Shown: in pieces, positions 15,286-22,702 of the stretch
Position numbering within the stretch: position 1 is the first letter of the stretch
How the letters are laid out: every line of letters begins with the position of its first letter
Assembly: GCA_949298635.1 (NCBI GenBank)
Contig: CASFXG010000007.1
Span: forward strand, 1 to 39,562
DNA length: 39,562 nucleotides
Direction of reading: 5' to 3'
DNA from: an uncultured Coriobacteriaceae bacterium
GTDB lineage: Bacteria; Actinomycetota; Coriobacteriia; Coriobacteriales; Coriobacteriaceae
Position numbers and translations under genes: made by a program
The notes under the pieces: generated by a model
The model's input: only the letters and a program-made list of their open reading frames with translations
The model's database searches: none
Told to the model about the DNA's origin: nothing

Positions 15286-15945
15286 TTAGGAGAAGAGGCG
15301 ACGAATCTCGTCGCGACCCTCTTCGCTCGTGAAGATGATCGCCTCGTCACCCGACTCCAAGACGGTGCCTCCGTTCGGCACGATGAGATCGCCGTCGTGT
15401 TCCACCGCGGTCACGATGGTTTCCGCCGGGAACGGGATATCTTTGAGGGCAAGCCCCGCCGCACGAGCCTGCGCGCCCACCGTCACCTGCACGATGCTGT
15501 GCTCGTCGCGGCCGAGCTTCATGAGCGTATACATATCGTGCACGTCCATGCCCTCGATCACGAAGCGCGCCGTGATCTCGGCCTGGTTCACGCCTACGTC
15601 CACACCGTTCACCGGCGTGAACATCCACGCGTTCGCCGGGTTGTTCACGCGTGCCACGACGCGCGGCACGGCATATTCCATCTTCGCGAGCATCGACGTC
15701 ACGAGGTTCGTCTCGTCCAATCCCGTCACAGCCGCGACGGCGTCTGCGATGCGCACGCCGGCACGTTCCAAAACCTCGGGATCCGAACCGCTCCCCTCGA
15801 TAACAGAAACGTTCGGGCATATATGACGCACGCGCTCGACGACTTCGGCACGCTGTTCGATGACCGTGACCGCAATGCCGTCGTCCGTGAGGCGGGAGGC
15901 GAGATGGGCGCCGGTCTTGCCGCCGCCGACAATGATGACCTGCAT
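15286..15945 (-). CDS. TrkA/KtrA-type RCK potassium-uptake regulator, copy 1
   Basis: The 219-aa protein has an N-terminal Rossmann RCK_N domain (MQVIIVGGGKTGAHLASRLT, with GxGxxG-type loop and Glu at the end of strand 2, VTVIEQ). A TrkA_C/RCK_C domain follows (about 135-219, LKDIPFPAETIVTAVEHDGD to IIFTSEEGRDEIRRLF). Such subunits bind nucleotides (NAD(H), ATP/ADP or c-di-AMP) and gate Trk/Ktr K+ transporters. It begins 9 nt after the second TrkA gene. The transporter partner TrkH/KtrB is not in the window. Two different single-unit copies suggest a heteromeric ring. Confidence 0.92.
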   Translation of the reverse strand: MQVIIVGGGKTGAHLASRLTDDGIAVTVIEQRAEVVERVRHICPNVSVIEGSGSDPEVLERAGVRIADAVAAVTGLDETNLVTSMLAKMEYAVPRVVARVNNPANAWMFTPVNGVDVGVNQAEITARFVIEGMDVHDMYTLMKLGRDEHSIVQVTVGAQARAAGLALKDIPFPAETIVTAVEHDGDLIVPNGGTVLESGDEAIIFTSEEGRDEIRRLFS

Positions 15946-15953
15946 GATTCCTC

Positions 15954-16607
15954 CTAATCGGTGATGCCGAGCATCTGCTTGAACTTTCTGCTGGCAGAGG
16001 TCGCCACAGCGGCGTAGATGATGTCGCCGGCGGCGAGCACGGTACCCTGTGTGGGGATGAACGTCTCGTTATCGTGCGAGACGCTCACGATCTGCACCTC
16101 GCCGAGCGCGGAAATCTCGCGCACGGTAGCGCCGTCGAGCAGCGCCGGCACGTCCGCGCGAACTAGGCGCACATCGCCTGAGCCCACTTCGAACACGTTA
16201 TCGAGGTGGTTATAGGTAAGGAGCTCGCCGATGCGCGCGATGCCCCAGGCATTGGGCGAGACCGTCTGGATGTTCAAGCGACGATATGTGTCGGCCTTCG
16301 TAAGATCGTGCAGGCGCGCGATGACGCGGGGCACGCGGAACGTCGAGCGGGCGACATGCGCCACCACGATGTTCGCTTCGTCGGAACGCATGCAAGAAAC
16401 GACGGCGTCCGTGCGGTCGATGCCCGCGCGCAGGAGCACGTCGCGGTCGAGGCCGATGCCGCACACGCGCTTGCCAGGGAACGAATCACCCAGCGCATCG
16501 AGCGCTTTCTGGTCCTGGTCGACCGCCGTGACCGAGAACCCCTGCCGCGCGAGCTTCCACGCGAGCCCCGATCCGATGAAACCCATGCCTACGATGATGA
16601 CGTTCAT
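15954..16607 (-). CDS. TrkA/KtrA-type RCK potassium-uptake regulator, copy 2
   Basis: ATG 16607 (MNVIIVGMGFIGSGLAWKLA) is preceded by AAGGTGGAG; a GTG three codons earlier would overlap that ribosome binding site. The Rossmann domain has GMGFIGSG and VTAVDQDQ (acidic residue after strand 2). The C-terminal TrkA_C half includes LLDGATVREISALGEVQIVS and GTVLAAGDIIYAAV. The 217-aa product differs substantially from copy 1. It starts 35 nt after the P-type ATPase stop, so all three genes probably form one transcript. Confidence 0.92.
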   Translation of the reverse strand: MNVIIVGMGFIGSGLAWKLARQGFSVTAVDQDQKALDALGDSFPGKRVCGIGLDRDVLLRAGIDRTDAVVSCMRSDEANIVVAHVARSTFRVPRVIARLHDLTKADTYRRLNIQTVSPNAWGIARIGELLTYNHLDNVFEVGSGDVRLVRADVPALLDGATVREISALGEVQIVSVSHDNETFIPTQGTVLAAGDIIYAAVATSASRKFKQMLGITD

Positions 16608-16642
16608 AATCTCCACCTTTCAGATGGTGTATATCCTCAACT

Positions 16643-19516
16643 CTAGCGCTTCGCAGCGGCACGCGCCCGCTCGCGGCGGCGCAACCATGCCTTGCGAATC
16701 TCTTCAATGGCGATGACCAGCGGCGGGATGCAGCAGAGGAACACATAATCCTGCCAGGCCAGCGGTGCGGTGTGGAACACGCCCTGCAGTGGCGGGAACG
16801 TGGTGAGAATCACCAGCAGCACCACTTCGAACACGATGCCGATGAGGATGCGGCGGTTCGAGAAGAGCCCGATCTTGAATACCGAGGTGGTCTCGGTGCG
16901 GCAGTTCATGACCTGGCCGATCTGCGCGAAGATGATGCCCGCGAGCGTCATGGTCGTCGCTTGGATGTAAACCGGGTCGCCGTCGTTGCCCAAGCCCGCG
17001 AGCGGGATGCCCGGCCAGCCAGCGAGCACGTTCACCAGGAAATAGCCCGCCATGGCGACGATCGAGGCCATGAGGCCGTACCACAGGAAGGCCTTCACGA
17101 GCACGCGACGGTTGAGCAGGCGCTCGTTGGGATCGCGCGGGGGCTGATCCATGATGGTCTCCTCCGGCGGCTCGGTGCCCAATCCCAGCGCCGGCAGCAT
17201 ATCCGTGCCCAGATCGATGGTAAGGATCTGCATGGTTGTGAGCGGCAGCGGCACGGCACCGCCCGAGAGCAGGTAAACAGCGTTCGGCACCGCTTCGGGC
17301 GCATTGGAGTTTAGGATGTAGAGCAGGAACTTGCGGATGTTGCTGTAGACCGCGCGCCCTTCCTCTATCGCGGCGACGATCGAGGCGAAATTATCGTCCG
17401 TCAAGATCATATCGGCCGCCTCCTTCGCCACGTCGGTACCGGTGATGCCCATGGCGACACCGATATCGGCTTTCTTGAGCGCAGGGGCGTCGTTCACGCC
17501 GTCGCCCGTCACGGCCACGATCTCGCCCATCTCTTGGAGCGCCGTGACCACGCGGAGCTTCTGCTCGGGCGCCATGCGGGCGAAGACCACTTGGCCGGCA
17601 AGCTTCTCCTTGAGCTCTTCATCGCCCATCTTCGAAAGCTCGAAGCCCGAGATGACGGACAGCCCCTCACCCTCCACGATTTTCAGGCGCCGCGCGATGC
17701 TCGCTGCGGTGAGACCGTAGTCACCCGTGATCATGACGATGCGGATGCCTGCACGATGGCACTCCGCCACGGCGGCCGCGACTTCGGGACGAGGCGGGTC
17801 CATCATGACCTCGAGCCCCACGAAGGTTAGATTGCACTCGATGTTCTCGGGCGTGTAATCGCTCATAGCGTCGGGAATGCCCGCCTCCGCGTTCGCGCCG
17901 TCGAGCGGGCGGTACGCCACCGCAAGCACGCGCAGGCCGTCGGCGGCATATGTGTCGTTCGCCTCCATGATGCGCTGGCGGAGCTCCTCGCTCATGGGCT
18001 CGACAGCGCCGTTCACGCGCACATGGGTCGAAAGCCGCACGACCTCGTTCGGCGCACCCTTCGTGAATGCGATGCGGCGCGCCCCGTCCAGCGGGTACTG
18101 CAGGGCGTGCACGGTCGTCATGCGCTTGCGGCGACTCTCGAACGGCAGTTCCTTCACGCGGGGCATGCGCGCCTCGAGCTCGACGCGATCGATGCCGCCC
18201 TTCTGCGCGGACACGATGAGGCACGCCTCCGTGGGGTCGCCGTAGACCTCGTAGCGCTTCCCCTCCCCTTCCGGCTCGGCGAGGCGCGCGTTGCCGCAGA
18301 GCAACCCGCCTTCGAGCAAGAGCTCGAGGTCGGCATCGTCCACAGCGCGCCAACTGCGTCCCTCGGCTTCTATCTGACCTTCGGGCGCGTATCCCACGCC
18401 GGTGATCTCGTACTCGCGCGTTGCCGTCCACAGATGGTTCACGGTCATCTCGTTCTGCGTGAGCGTACCCGTCTTATCCGTGCAGATCACGCTCGTGGAG
18501 CCAAGCGCCTCCACGGAATCGAGCTTCTTCACCAGGGCGTTCCGGCGGCTCATGCGCTGTACCGCCATGGCGAGCGAAAGCGTCACCGTAGGCAGCAGGC
18601 CTTCGGGAATGAACGCCACGACCATGCCGAGCGCGAAGATGAACGACGATGCGAACGGCTCGTGCACCACGAACATGGACAGGCAGAAGAACGCGATACC
18701 CATGCACATGGCGAAGATCGTGACCTGCTTCGTGAGGCGGTTGAGCTGGCGTGTGAGCGGGCTCTCCGCCGCCTGCATGTTCTGCGTGAGGCTCGCGATC
18801 TTGCCGAATTCCGTGTCCATACCGATGCGGAACACCACGGCGCGGCCATTGCCTTCGGACACGCTCGTGCCCGCGAAGACGAGGTTGGGAATCTCCGCGG
18901 CGGAAAGCCCCTCTTCGAGCACCGCGTCCGCGGTCTTGCGCGACGGGGTGGATTCGCCGTTCAGCGTGGATTGATTCACCTGTAAGTCCGAGCTCGCGAT
19001 GACGCGTGCGTCCGCAGAGATCTTGTCGCCCTCGGCGAGGAGCATGACGTCGCCCGGCACGAGGTCCTCGGCCAAAATCTTCTGCTCCTGACCATCGCGA
19101 ATCACCGTTGCATAGGCTGGCAGCATCTTCTTGAGCGCCTCGGTCGCCTGGCTCGCACGCGCTTCCTGCCAGAAGCTGAACACGCCATTGATAATGTTCA
19201 CGAGCCATACCGCGACGCCAAGCTCTGGGAGCCCCGCGATGAACGCGATGGCGCCCGCGACCCACAGCAGCACCGCCATGAGGTGCGTAAAGTTCGCAAG
19301 AAATGCGATGACGGGCGATTTCTTCTTTTCGCTTTGGATGACGTTTTTCCCGAAGCGCCCCTGGCGTACGGCCGCCTCGTCCGAGGCAAGTCCTGCGCGC
19401 GCCGTCTCAAGCTGGCCGAACACGCCGTCGATGGGCGCCTTGCGAATGGCATCGAGCGCGCTCAGATCCGTCGCAGCGACGGATGCCGGGGCGCCGGGGC
19501 CCAAACTGCTTCCCAT
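16643..19516 (-). CDS. P2-type cation-transporting ATPase with Na,K-ATPase-like ion-site motifs
   Basis: ATG 19516 follows AAGGAG with a 7-nt gap, giving 957 aa. Order: N-terminal cation-ATPase domain (about 20-100), paired helices, A-domain with STLNGES (usual TGES, Thr replaced by Asn), and M4 IPEGLLPTVTLSLA. The phosphorylation site is DKTGTLT with Asp 347. Then come the ATP-binding domain (FTKGAPNEV), TGDGVNDAPALKKAD, M5 LNSNAPEAVPNA, M6 TIDLGTDMLPALGLGTEPPE and four more helices. M4 PEGLL, M5 SNxPE and M6 DLGTD match Na,K/H,K-ATPases better than SERCA (M6 NLVTDG). Annotation as a Ca2+ pump is therefore doubtful; K+/Na+ transport is inferred. It has its own promoter and lies between kdpDE and two TrkA genes. 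Confidence 0.93.
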   Translation of the reverse strand: MGSSLGPGAPASVAATDLSALDAIRKAPIDGVFGQLETARAGLASDEAAVRQGRFGKNVIQSEKKKSPVIAFLANFTHLMAVLLWVAGAIAFIAGLPELGVAVWLVNIINGVFSFWQEARASQATEALKKMLPAYATVIRDGQEQKILAEDLVPGDVMLLAEGDKISADARVIASSDLQVNQSTLNGESTPSRKTADAVLEEGLSAAEIPNLVFAGTSVSEGNGRAVVFRIGMDTEFGKIASLTQNMQAAESPLTRQLNRLTKQVTIFAMCMGIAFFCLSMFVVHEPFASSFIFALGMVVAFIPEGLLPTVTLSLAMAVQRMSRRNALVKKLDSVEALGSTSVICTDKTGTLTQNEMTVNHLWTATREYEITGVGYAPEGQIEAEGRSWRAVDDADLELLLEGGLLCGNARLAEPEGEGKRYEVYGDPTEACLIVSAQKGGIDRVELEARMPRVKELPFESRRKRMTTVHALQYPLDGARRIAFTKGAPNEVVRLSTHVRVNGAVEPMSEELRQRIMEANDTYAADGLRVLAVAYRPLDGANAEAGIPDAMSDYTPENIECNLTFVGLEVMMDPPRPEVAAAVAECHRAGIRIVMITGDYGLTAASIARRLKIVEGEGLSVISGFELSKMGDEELKEKLAGQVVFARMAPEQKLRVVTALQEMGEIVAVTGDGVNDAPALKKADIGVAMGITGTDVAKEAADMILTDDNFASIVAAIEEGRAVYSNIRKFLLYILNSNAPEAVPNAVYLLSGGAVPLPLTTMQILTIDLGTDMLPALGLGTEPPEETIMDQPPRDPNERLLNRRVLVKAFLWYGLMASIVAMAGYFLVNVLAGWPGIPLAGLGNDGDPVYIQATTMTLAGIIFAQIGQVMNCRTETTSVFKIGLFSNRRILIGIVFEVVLLVILTTFPPLQGVFHTAPLAWQDYVFLCCIPPLVIAIEEIRKAWLRRRERARAAAKR

Positions 19517-19573
19517 GAAACCTCTCCTTCCCTGATCGCGGGGTGCCAGCAGCACATCCGCGATTGCGAAAGC

Positions 19574-19602
19574 ATCTTAGTCACGTGAAAAAGCAGCTTC
19601 AA
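19574..19602 (-). promoter_or_regulatory. Promoter of the P-type ATPase gene
   Basis: On the minus strand -35 TTGAAG (19602-19597) and -10 TAAGAT (19579-19574) are separated by exactly 17 bp. The dyad element at 19616-19640 begins 13 bp upstream of the -35, a position suited to an activator. Confidence 0.6.
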
Positions 19603-19615
19603 GGGGTTTGGCCAT

Positions 19616-19640
19616 ATCTTTGTGGCATCTTAATGCCCGG
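19616..19640. promoter_or_regulatory. Dyad operator candidate upstream of the ATPase gene
   Basis: The dyad ggcatcttaatgcc lies in a 25-bp element that matches 22206-22230 upstream of kdpD at 20 of 25 positions. All five differences are transitions, and within the dyad they change in a paired way (GGCAT/ATGCC here, GACAT/ATGTC there). KdpE is the obvious candidate binder. Confidence 0.6.
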
Positions 19641-19740
19641 CTGCGCAGGGTGCCCGATCTTGCCGTTCAAGCCTTCGGGCGCCGCACGAAGGCGTGCGCG
19701 CTCGGCTTTCGCGGCAACCTCGGGCACCCTGCGCAGCCGG
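19637..19740. repeat. 104-bp palindromic element between kdpE and the ATPase gene
   Basis: Perfect 21-bp arms (19637-19657 and 19720-19740, core ggctgcgcagggtgccc) enclose further pairs: ttgccg/cggcaa, aagcc/ggctt and cttcg/cgaag. It lies 27 nt after the kdpE stop (minus strand). It may terminate kdpDE transcription so that the ATPase operon depends on its own promoter. Confidence 0.65.
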
Positions 19741-19767
19741 TCGGGGGTGCCTGGTGCGACTGCAGCT

Positions 19768-20508
19768 TTACAGCCGTTGCATGCGGTAGCCGACGCCTAC
19801 ATGCGTCTGAATGAGCTTCGGTTGCGACGGGTCGCGCTCGATCTTCTTCCGAAGCGTCGCCATGAAGACGCGCAGGCTCGCGATGTCGGAGTCCCACGAC
19901 GTGCCCCAAATCTCATGCGTAAGGTAGGTGTGGGTGAGCACCTTTCCCACGTTTTCGCACATGAGCACGAGTAATTTGTATTCGATGGGCGTGAGGTGCA
20001 GCTCCTCGTCGTTCAGATACGCGCATCCCGCCGCATAGTCCACGCGCAAAGCGCCATTCTCGAACACGCTCTCGCCCGGGTCGTCGCTGAGCGACATACG
20101 CGCACGCCGTTGCCAGGCGCGCACGCGAGCGAGAAGCTCTTCCACGGAAAACGGCTTCGTGAGATAGTCGTCCGCACCTGTGTCGAGCGCTTCGATCTTG
20201 TCCGTCTCCTCGATACGCGCCGAGATCACGATAATCGGCACGTTCGACCATGAGCGCAACTTCTTGATGACGACGATACCGTCCACATCCGGAAGACCCA
20301 AATCGAGCAGGACAAGATCTGGGCCATGCGATGCCGCCTCGAGAATCGCCGCCTCGCCCGTGGCGGCGACATTCACGTGGTAGCCATGCATGGCAAGAGC
20401 CGTCGTGATAAGACGGCGCACCGCCGCATCGTCCTCCACCACGAGGACAGAGAGCGCCCCCGCGCCGTCCGCACCGGCCGATGCCGCCAATTTCGATTCC
20501 TTATCCAT
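19768..20508 (-). CDS. kdpE: KdpE-type response regulator
   Basis: This is an OmpR/PhoB-family regulator of 246 aa. The receiver domain (about 20-135) has VVEDD, phosphoacceptor Asp 69 (LVLLDLGLPD), the VISAR Ser and TKPF Lys. The winged-helix DNA-binding domain (about 150-246) ends LRKKIERDPSQPKLIQTHVG then VGYRMQ. LHLTPIEYKLLVLMCENVGK is typical of KdpE. ATG 20508 (MDKESKLAASAG) overlaps the kdpD 3' end by 8 nt, so the two are translationally coupled. A ~17-residue Ala/Gly N-terminal extension precedes the receiver. Likely targets are the dyad sites upstream of kdpD and of the ATPase gene. Confidence 0.92.
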   Translation of the reverse strand: MDKESKLAASAGADGAGALSVLVVEDDAAVRRLITTALAMHGYHVNVAATGEAAILEAASHGPDLVLLDLGLPDVDGIVVIKKLRSWSNVPIIVISARIEETDKIEALDTGADDYLTKPFSVEELLARVRAWQRRARMSLSDDPGESVFENGALRVDYAAGCAYLNDEELHLTPIEYKLLVLMCENVGKVLTHTYLTHEIWGTSWDSDIASLRVFMATLRKKIERDPSQPKLIQTHVGVGYRMQRL

Positions 20509-22114
20509 GGATTGCGACCTCCTCCGCGGGAAGCGTGAACGAAAAGATAGCACCATGGGGCACGTTGTCGTGCACCTCGATGGCGCCGCCGTGCGCCTCG
20601 ACGATGGAACGGCAGAGCGCAAGCCCTAATCCAAAGCTTCGCTGCGCATCCGCCGGCCGTTCCGCCTTCGCACCGGAATAGAAGCGGTCGAACACATGCG
20701 GCTTGTCATCGTCCGCCACGCCCGGCCCGTCGTCTGCGACCGTCACACGCACGAGCGCTCCTTCGCGCCGAGCGTACAACCGGATGGTCGAACCTGCCGG
20801 GGTGTACTTGATGGCGTTACCCACGAGGTTTGTGAGCACCTGGATGATGAGGCTTGCATCGATGCGCACGAGGAGTATCTCGTCCGCGGGTTCGATGACA
20901 ATGTGGTGCTCGCCCGCTTGGTTCGCGAGATGTGACACCGCTGCTTCGAAGATGTCATCGATGAGCTCGGAGTTCAAGGTGAGCTTGATGGTGCCTTCGT
21001 CGAAGTGCGTGATGGTGAGCAGGTTTTCAACCATGTCGATGAGCCAAAGCGAGTCGTGGTACACATCGTCCAGCAACGCGCGGCGCTGCTCGGGCGCAAG
21101 ACGGCCGGAATCATCGCGTAGAATTGCCGCCGCACCCGAAATCGCCGTGAGCGGCGTGCGCAGGTCATGGCCGAGCGAGCGCAACAGGTTCGCTCGGAGC
21201 TGCTCGTTGCGCGCCAGCACGGCAGCCTCCTCACGCTCGCGCGCCTCCCGTTCTCGAGCGAGTTCGAGCGCGCACTCGCCGATGATCGAACGAGCGATGG
21301 AGAGCTCGAACGAGTCGATGCCGCGCTCGGCAGCGCGAATACCCACCACACCGAACGCTTCATCATGCGTGCGCACGGGCAGGAATATGCCGTCTCCCAT
21401 GGGAATGGAAACGATTTCTGAAGCCTCGGCAGACACGGGCGGCGCAGGGGCGGGCGAATCGGCGGCCGAAGCGGCGCCGTCCGAGGGTTCGGCAGACCGG
21501 AACGCGCGCAATGCATCCACGCGGGCGTTTTCGGCGGTTGCCGCTCGCATCGCCCCATCGTCCCCATTGCCCACCAGCGGAGATCCAAGGCCGTCCCCCT
21601 CAGCGGGGTAAAACGCTACCGGGCAATCAAGGAGCTTCAAGAGCTGACTCAAAGCTATCCGTGCAATGCTTTCGGGATCATCCGCCTGCTGAAGCAGCTG
21701 GTTCGTCTCGAGAAGCACGCACGTGCGAAACGCCGTCCGCCGCGCCTCGCGGGCGTTCCGTGCGATATGATTCGTGAGCTCCGAGGCAACGATGGCAGCG
21801 ACGAACATGATGGCGAACGTGACGAGATAGCTCGTATCGAGCGACTCGAGCGAGAAGCGCGGCACGACGAAGTAGAAATTGTAGAGCACCACCGAGAGGG
21901 CAGACGAGAGCAGCGTGTACATGCGTCCCGATGTGACCGTAGCGGTGAGCAGCGTCGATAGGATGTAAAGCGAGATGATGCTCGAATCGGTAAACCCCAG
22001 CTCGTGAAAGCCGAGGCCGATCGCGGTCGATGCCGCCAAGAGCGCACACATGATGCCGAGATGCGCCGCCGTGCGTCCTTCACGCCGCGGTGCTCGCACG
22101 TTCGTCTCGCCCAT
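20501..22114 (-). CDS. kdpD: KdpD-type sensor histidine kinase lacking the N-terminal KdpD/Usp domains
   Basis: ATG 22114 (MGETNVRAPRREGRTAAHLG) follows AAGGGAGG; a frame extending to 22207 crosses the promoter. The 537-aa protein starts with the four-helix KdpD membrane domain (DUF4118; LGIMCALLAASTAIGLGFHE, IISLYILSTLLTATVTSG, ALSVVLYNFYFVVPRFS, YLVTFAIMFVAAIVASE). A GAF-like region with an Ala/Pro insertion follows. The kinase core has SLGHDLRTPLTAISG (His 316), QVLTNLVGNAIKYTPAG, VADDGPGV and GLGLALCRSIVEAHGG. The ~400-residue cytoplasmic sensor and Usp domains of E. coli KdpD are absent, a truncated type known in other bacteria. kdpFABC is absent here. Confidence 0.92.
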   Translation of the reverse strand: MGETNVRAPRREGRTAAHLGIMCALLAASTAIGLGFHELGFTDSSIISLYILSTLLTATVTSGRMYTLLSSALSVVLYNFYFVVPRFSLESLDTSYLVTFAIMFVAAIVASELTNHIARNAREARRTAFRTCVLLETNQLLQQADDPESIARIALSQLLKLLDCPVAFYPAEGDGLGSPLVGNGDDGAMRAATAENARVDALRAFRSAEPSDGAASAADSPAPAPPVSAEASEIVSIPMGDGIFLPVRTHDEAFGVVGIRAAERGIDSFELSIARSIIGECALELAREREAREREEAAVLARNEQLRANLLRSLGHDLRTPLTAISGAAAILRDDSGRLAPEQRRALLDDVYHDSLWLIDMVENLLTITHFDEGTIKLTLNSELIDDIFEAAVSHLANQAGEHHIVIEPADEILLVRIDASLIIQVLTNLVGNAIKYTPAGSTIRLYARREGALVRVTVADDGPGVADDDKPHVFDRFYSGAKAERPADAQRSFGLGLALCRSIVEAHGGAIEVHDNVPHGAIFSFTLPAEEVAIHG

Positions 22115-22141
22115 CTGCTGCCTCCCTTCGCGTCGCTCCTC

Positions 22142-22147
22142 AGTATA
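22142..22147 (-). promoter_or_regulatory. -10 box candidate for kdpDE
   Basis: TATACT on the minus strand lies 27 nt before the kdpD ATG. No good -35 is found at 16-18 bp, which fits an activator-dependent promoter but is not proof. Confidence 0.4.
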
Positions 22148-22205
22148 GCGTGGCAAAGCGAACACAACGCGTTCGTTCTTAAGGGGCAATACACCATATA
22201 CCTGC

Positions 22206-22230
22206 ATCTTTATGACATTTTAATGTCCAG
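22206..22230. promoter_or_regulatory. Dyad operator candidate between kdpD and the divergent 50-aa gene
   Basis: Contains gacattttaatgtc, the second copy of the element at 19616-19640 and in the same relation to its minus-strand gene (about 92 nt before the start, versus 100 nt). The half-site direct repeat TTATG/TTAATG is spaced 11 bp, as is common for OmpR-family sites. Confidence 0.6.
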
Positions 22231-22277
22231 GCGCTCGAGCTTAACACCACCTTTACCGCTCACGTGCTGTACTGGAT

Positions 22278-22390
22278 TCGACAGCGGAGCATGCCCATGG
22301 AACCCATGTGACACGTGTATGTCGCTGTCGAGGATTCTTGGATTCGCTTGCATTTCGCGTGTTTCAGACGATTCATGCGGGGAAGAATCC
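22278..22390 (+). ncRNA. Candidate structured leader RNA upstream of the 50-aa membrane protein
   Basis: Two contiguous stems close the region: tcgacagcg/cgctgtcga (22278-22286 with 22323-22331, perfect 9 bp) and, starting at the next base, ggattctt/aagaatcc (22332-22339 with 22383-22390, perfect 8 bp). The first loop holds an inner hairpin catgg-aac-ccatg. They lie 66-180 nt before the 22457 start on the same strand. I match it to no known riboswitch class. Confidence 0.45.
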
Positions 22391-22456
22391 GAGCTTCTGA
22401 ACATGGTTCTGCGGACGTCGTGAGAAACGCGCCCGTCGTGGAAAGGAGACCACGCC

Positions 22457-22609
22457 ATGCACGCAATAACCCCAGACGTCCTCGTCGAGGTGCTTATCGG
22501 CGCCGGCTGCATCATGCTCTTCGCCTACTGTGCCTTCGTGTTCGCGAGCGTCGGTCGGCGGGTGAAGCGCGCCCGGCGCAGCTCTTCGCTGCCGAACGAG
22601 CCACGGTAG
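22457..22609 (+). CDS. 50-aa single-pass membrane protein
   Basis: ATG 22457 follows AAAGGAG with an 8-nt gap. The product begins MHAITPDVLVEVLIGAGCIM, has one hydrophobic helix (about residues 8-31, including LFAYCAFVFASVG), then a strongly basic tail RRVKRARRSSSLPNEPR. That is positive-inside topology with an external N-terminus. I recognise no family. It is divergent from kdpD, shares the intergenic dyad element with it, and has a ~240-nt structured leader. A small regulator or accessory of the membrane sensor or pump, in the spirit of KdpF, is possible but unproven. Confidence 0.65.
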   Translation: MHAITPDVLVEVLIGAGCIMLFAYCAFVFASVGRRVKRARRSSSLPNEPR

Positions 22610-22624
22610 CGGTACGGGTGGGGC

Positions 22625-22681
22625 GCGGGGCATATCGTCCCGTGCTCAAACAGCGCTGCGCGAACTGCGCGCGGAACGGTA
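22625..22681 (-). repeat. Dispersed hairpin repeat, copy 3
   Basis: The plus strand contains gtgctcaaacagcgctgcgc followed by gaactgcgcgcgg, almost identical to the minus strand of copy 2 (217-259). One hairpin arm is diverged. It lies between the 50-aa gene and the 3' end of queH. Confidence 0.65.
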
Positions 22682-22702
22682 CGTCTCCGGTAGTCTTGCG
22701 CG

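Noticed and set aside
16643..19516. Straight annotation of the ATPase as a calcium pump.
   Set aside because: M5/M6 motifs (SNxPE, DLGTD) fit Na,K-ATPase-like pumps better; left as P2-type cation ATPase.
22266..22290. ctggattcgacagcgg resembles the start of tmRNA (CTGGATTCGAC).
   Set aside because: No tag reading frame, no tRNA-like 3' end and no CCA within a suitable distance; the bases form part of a local stem instead.
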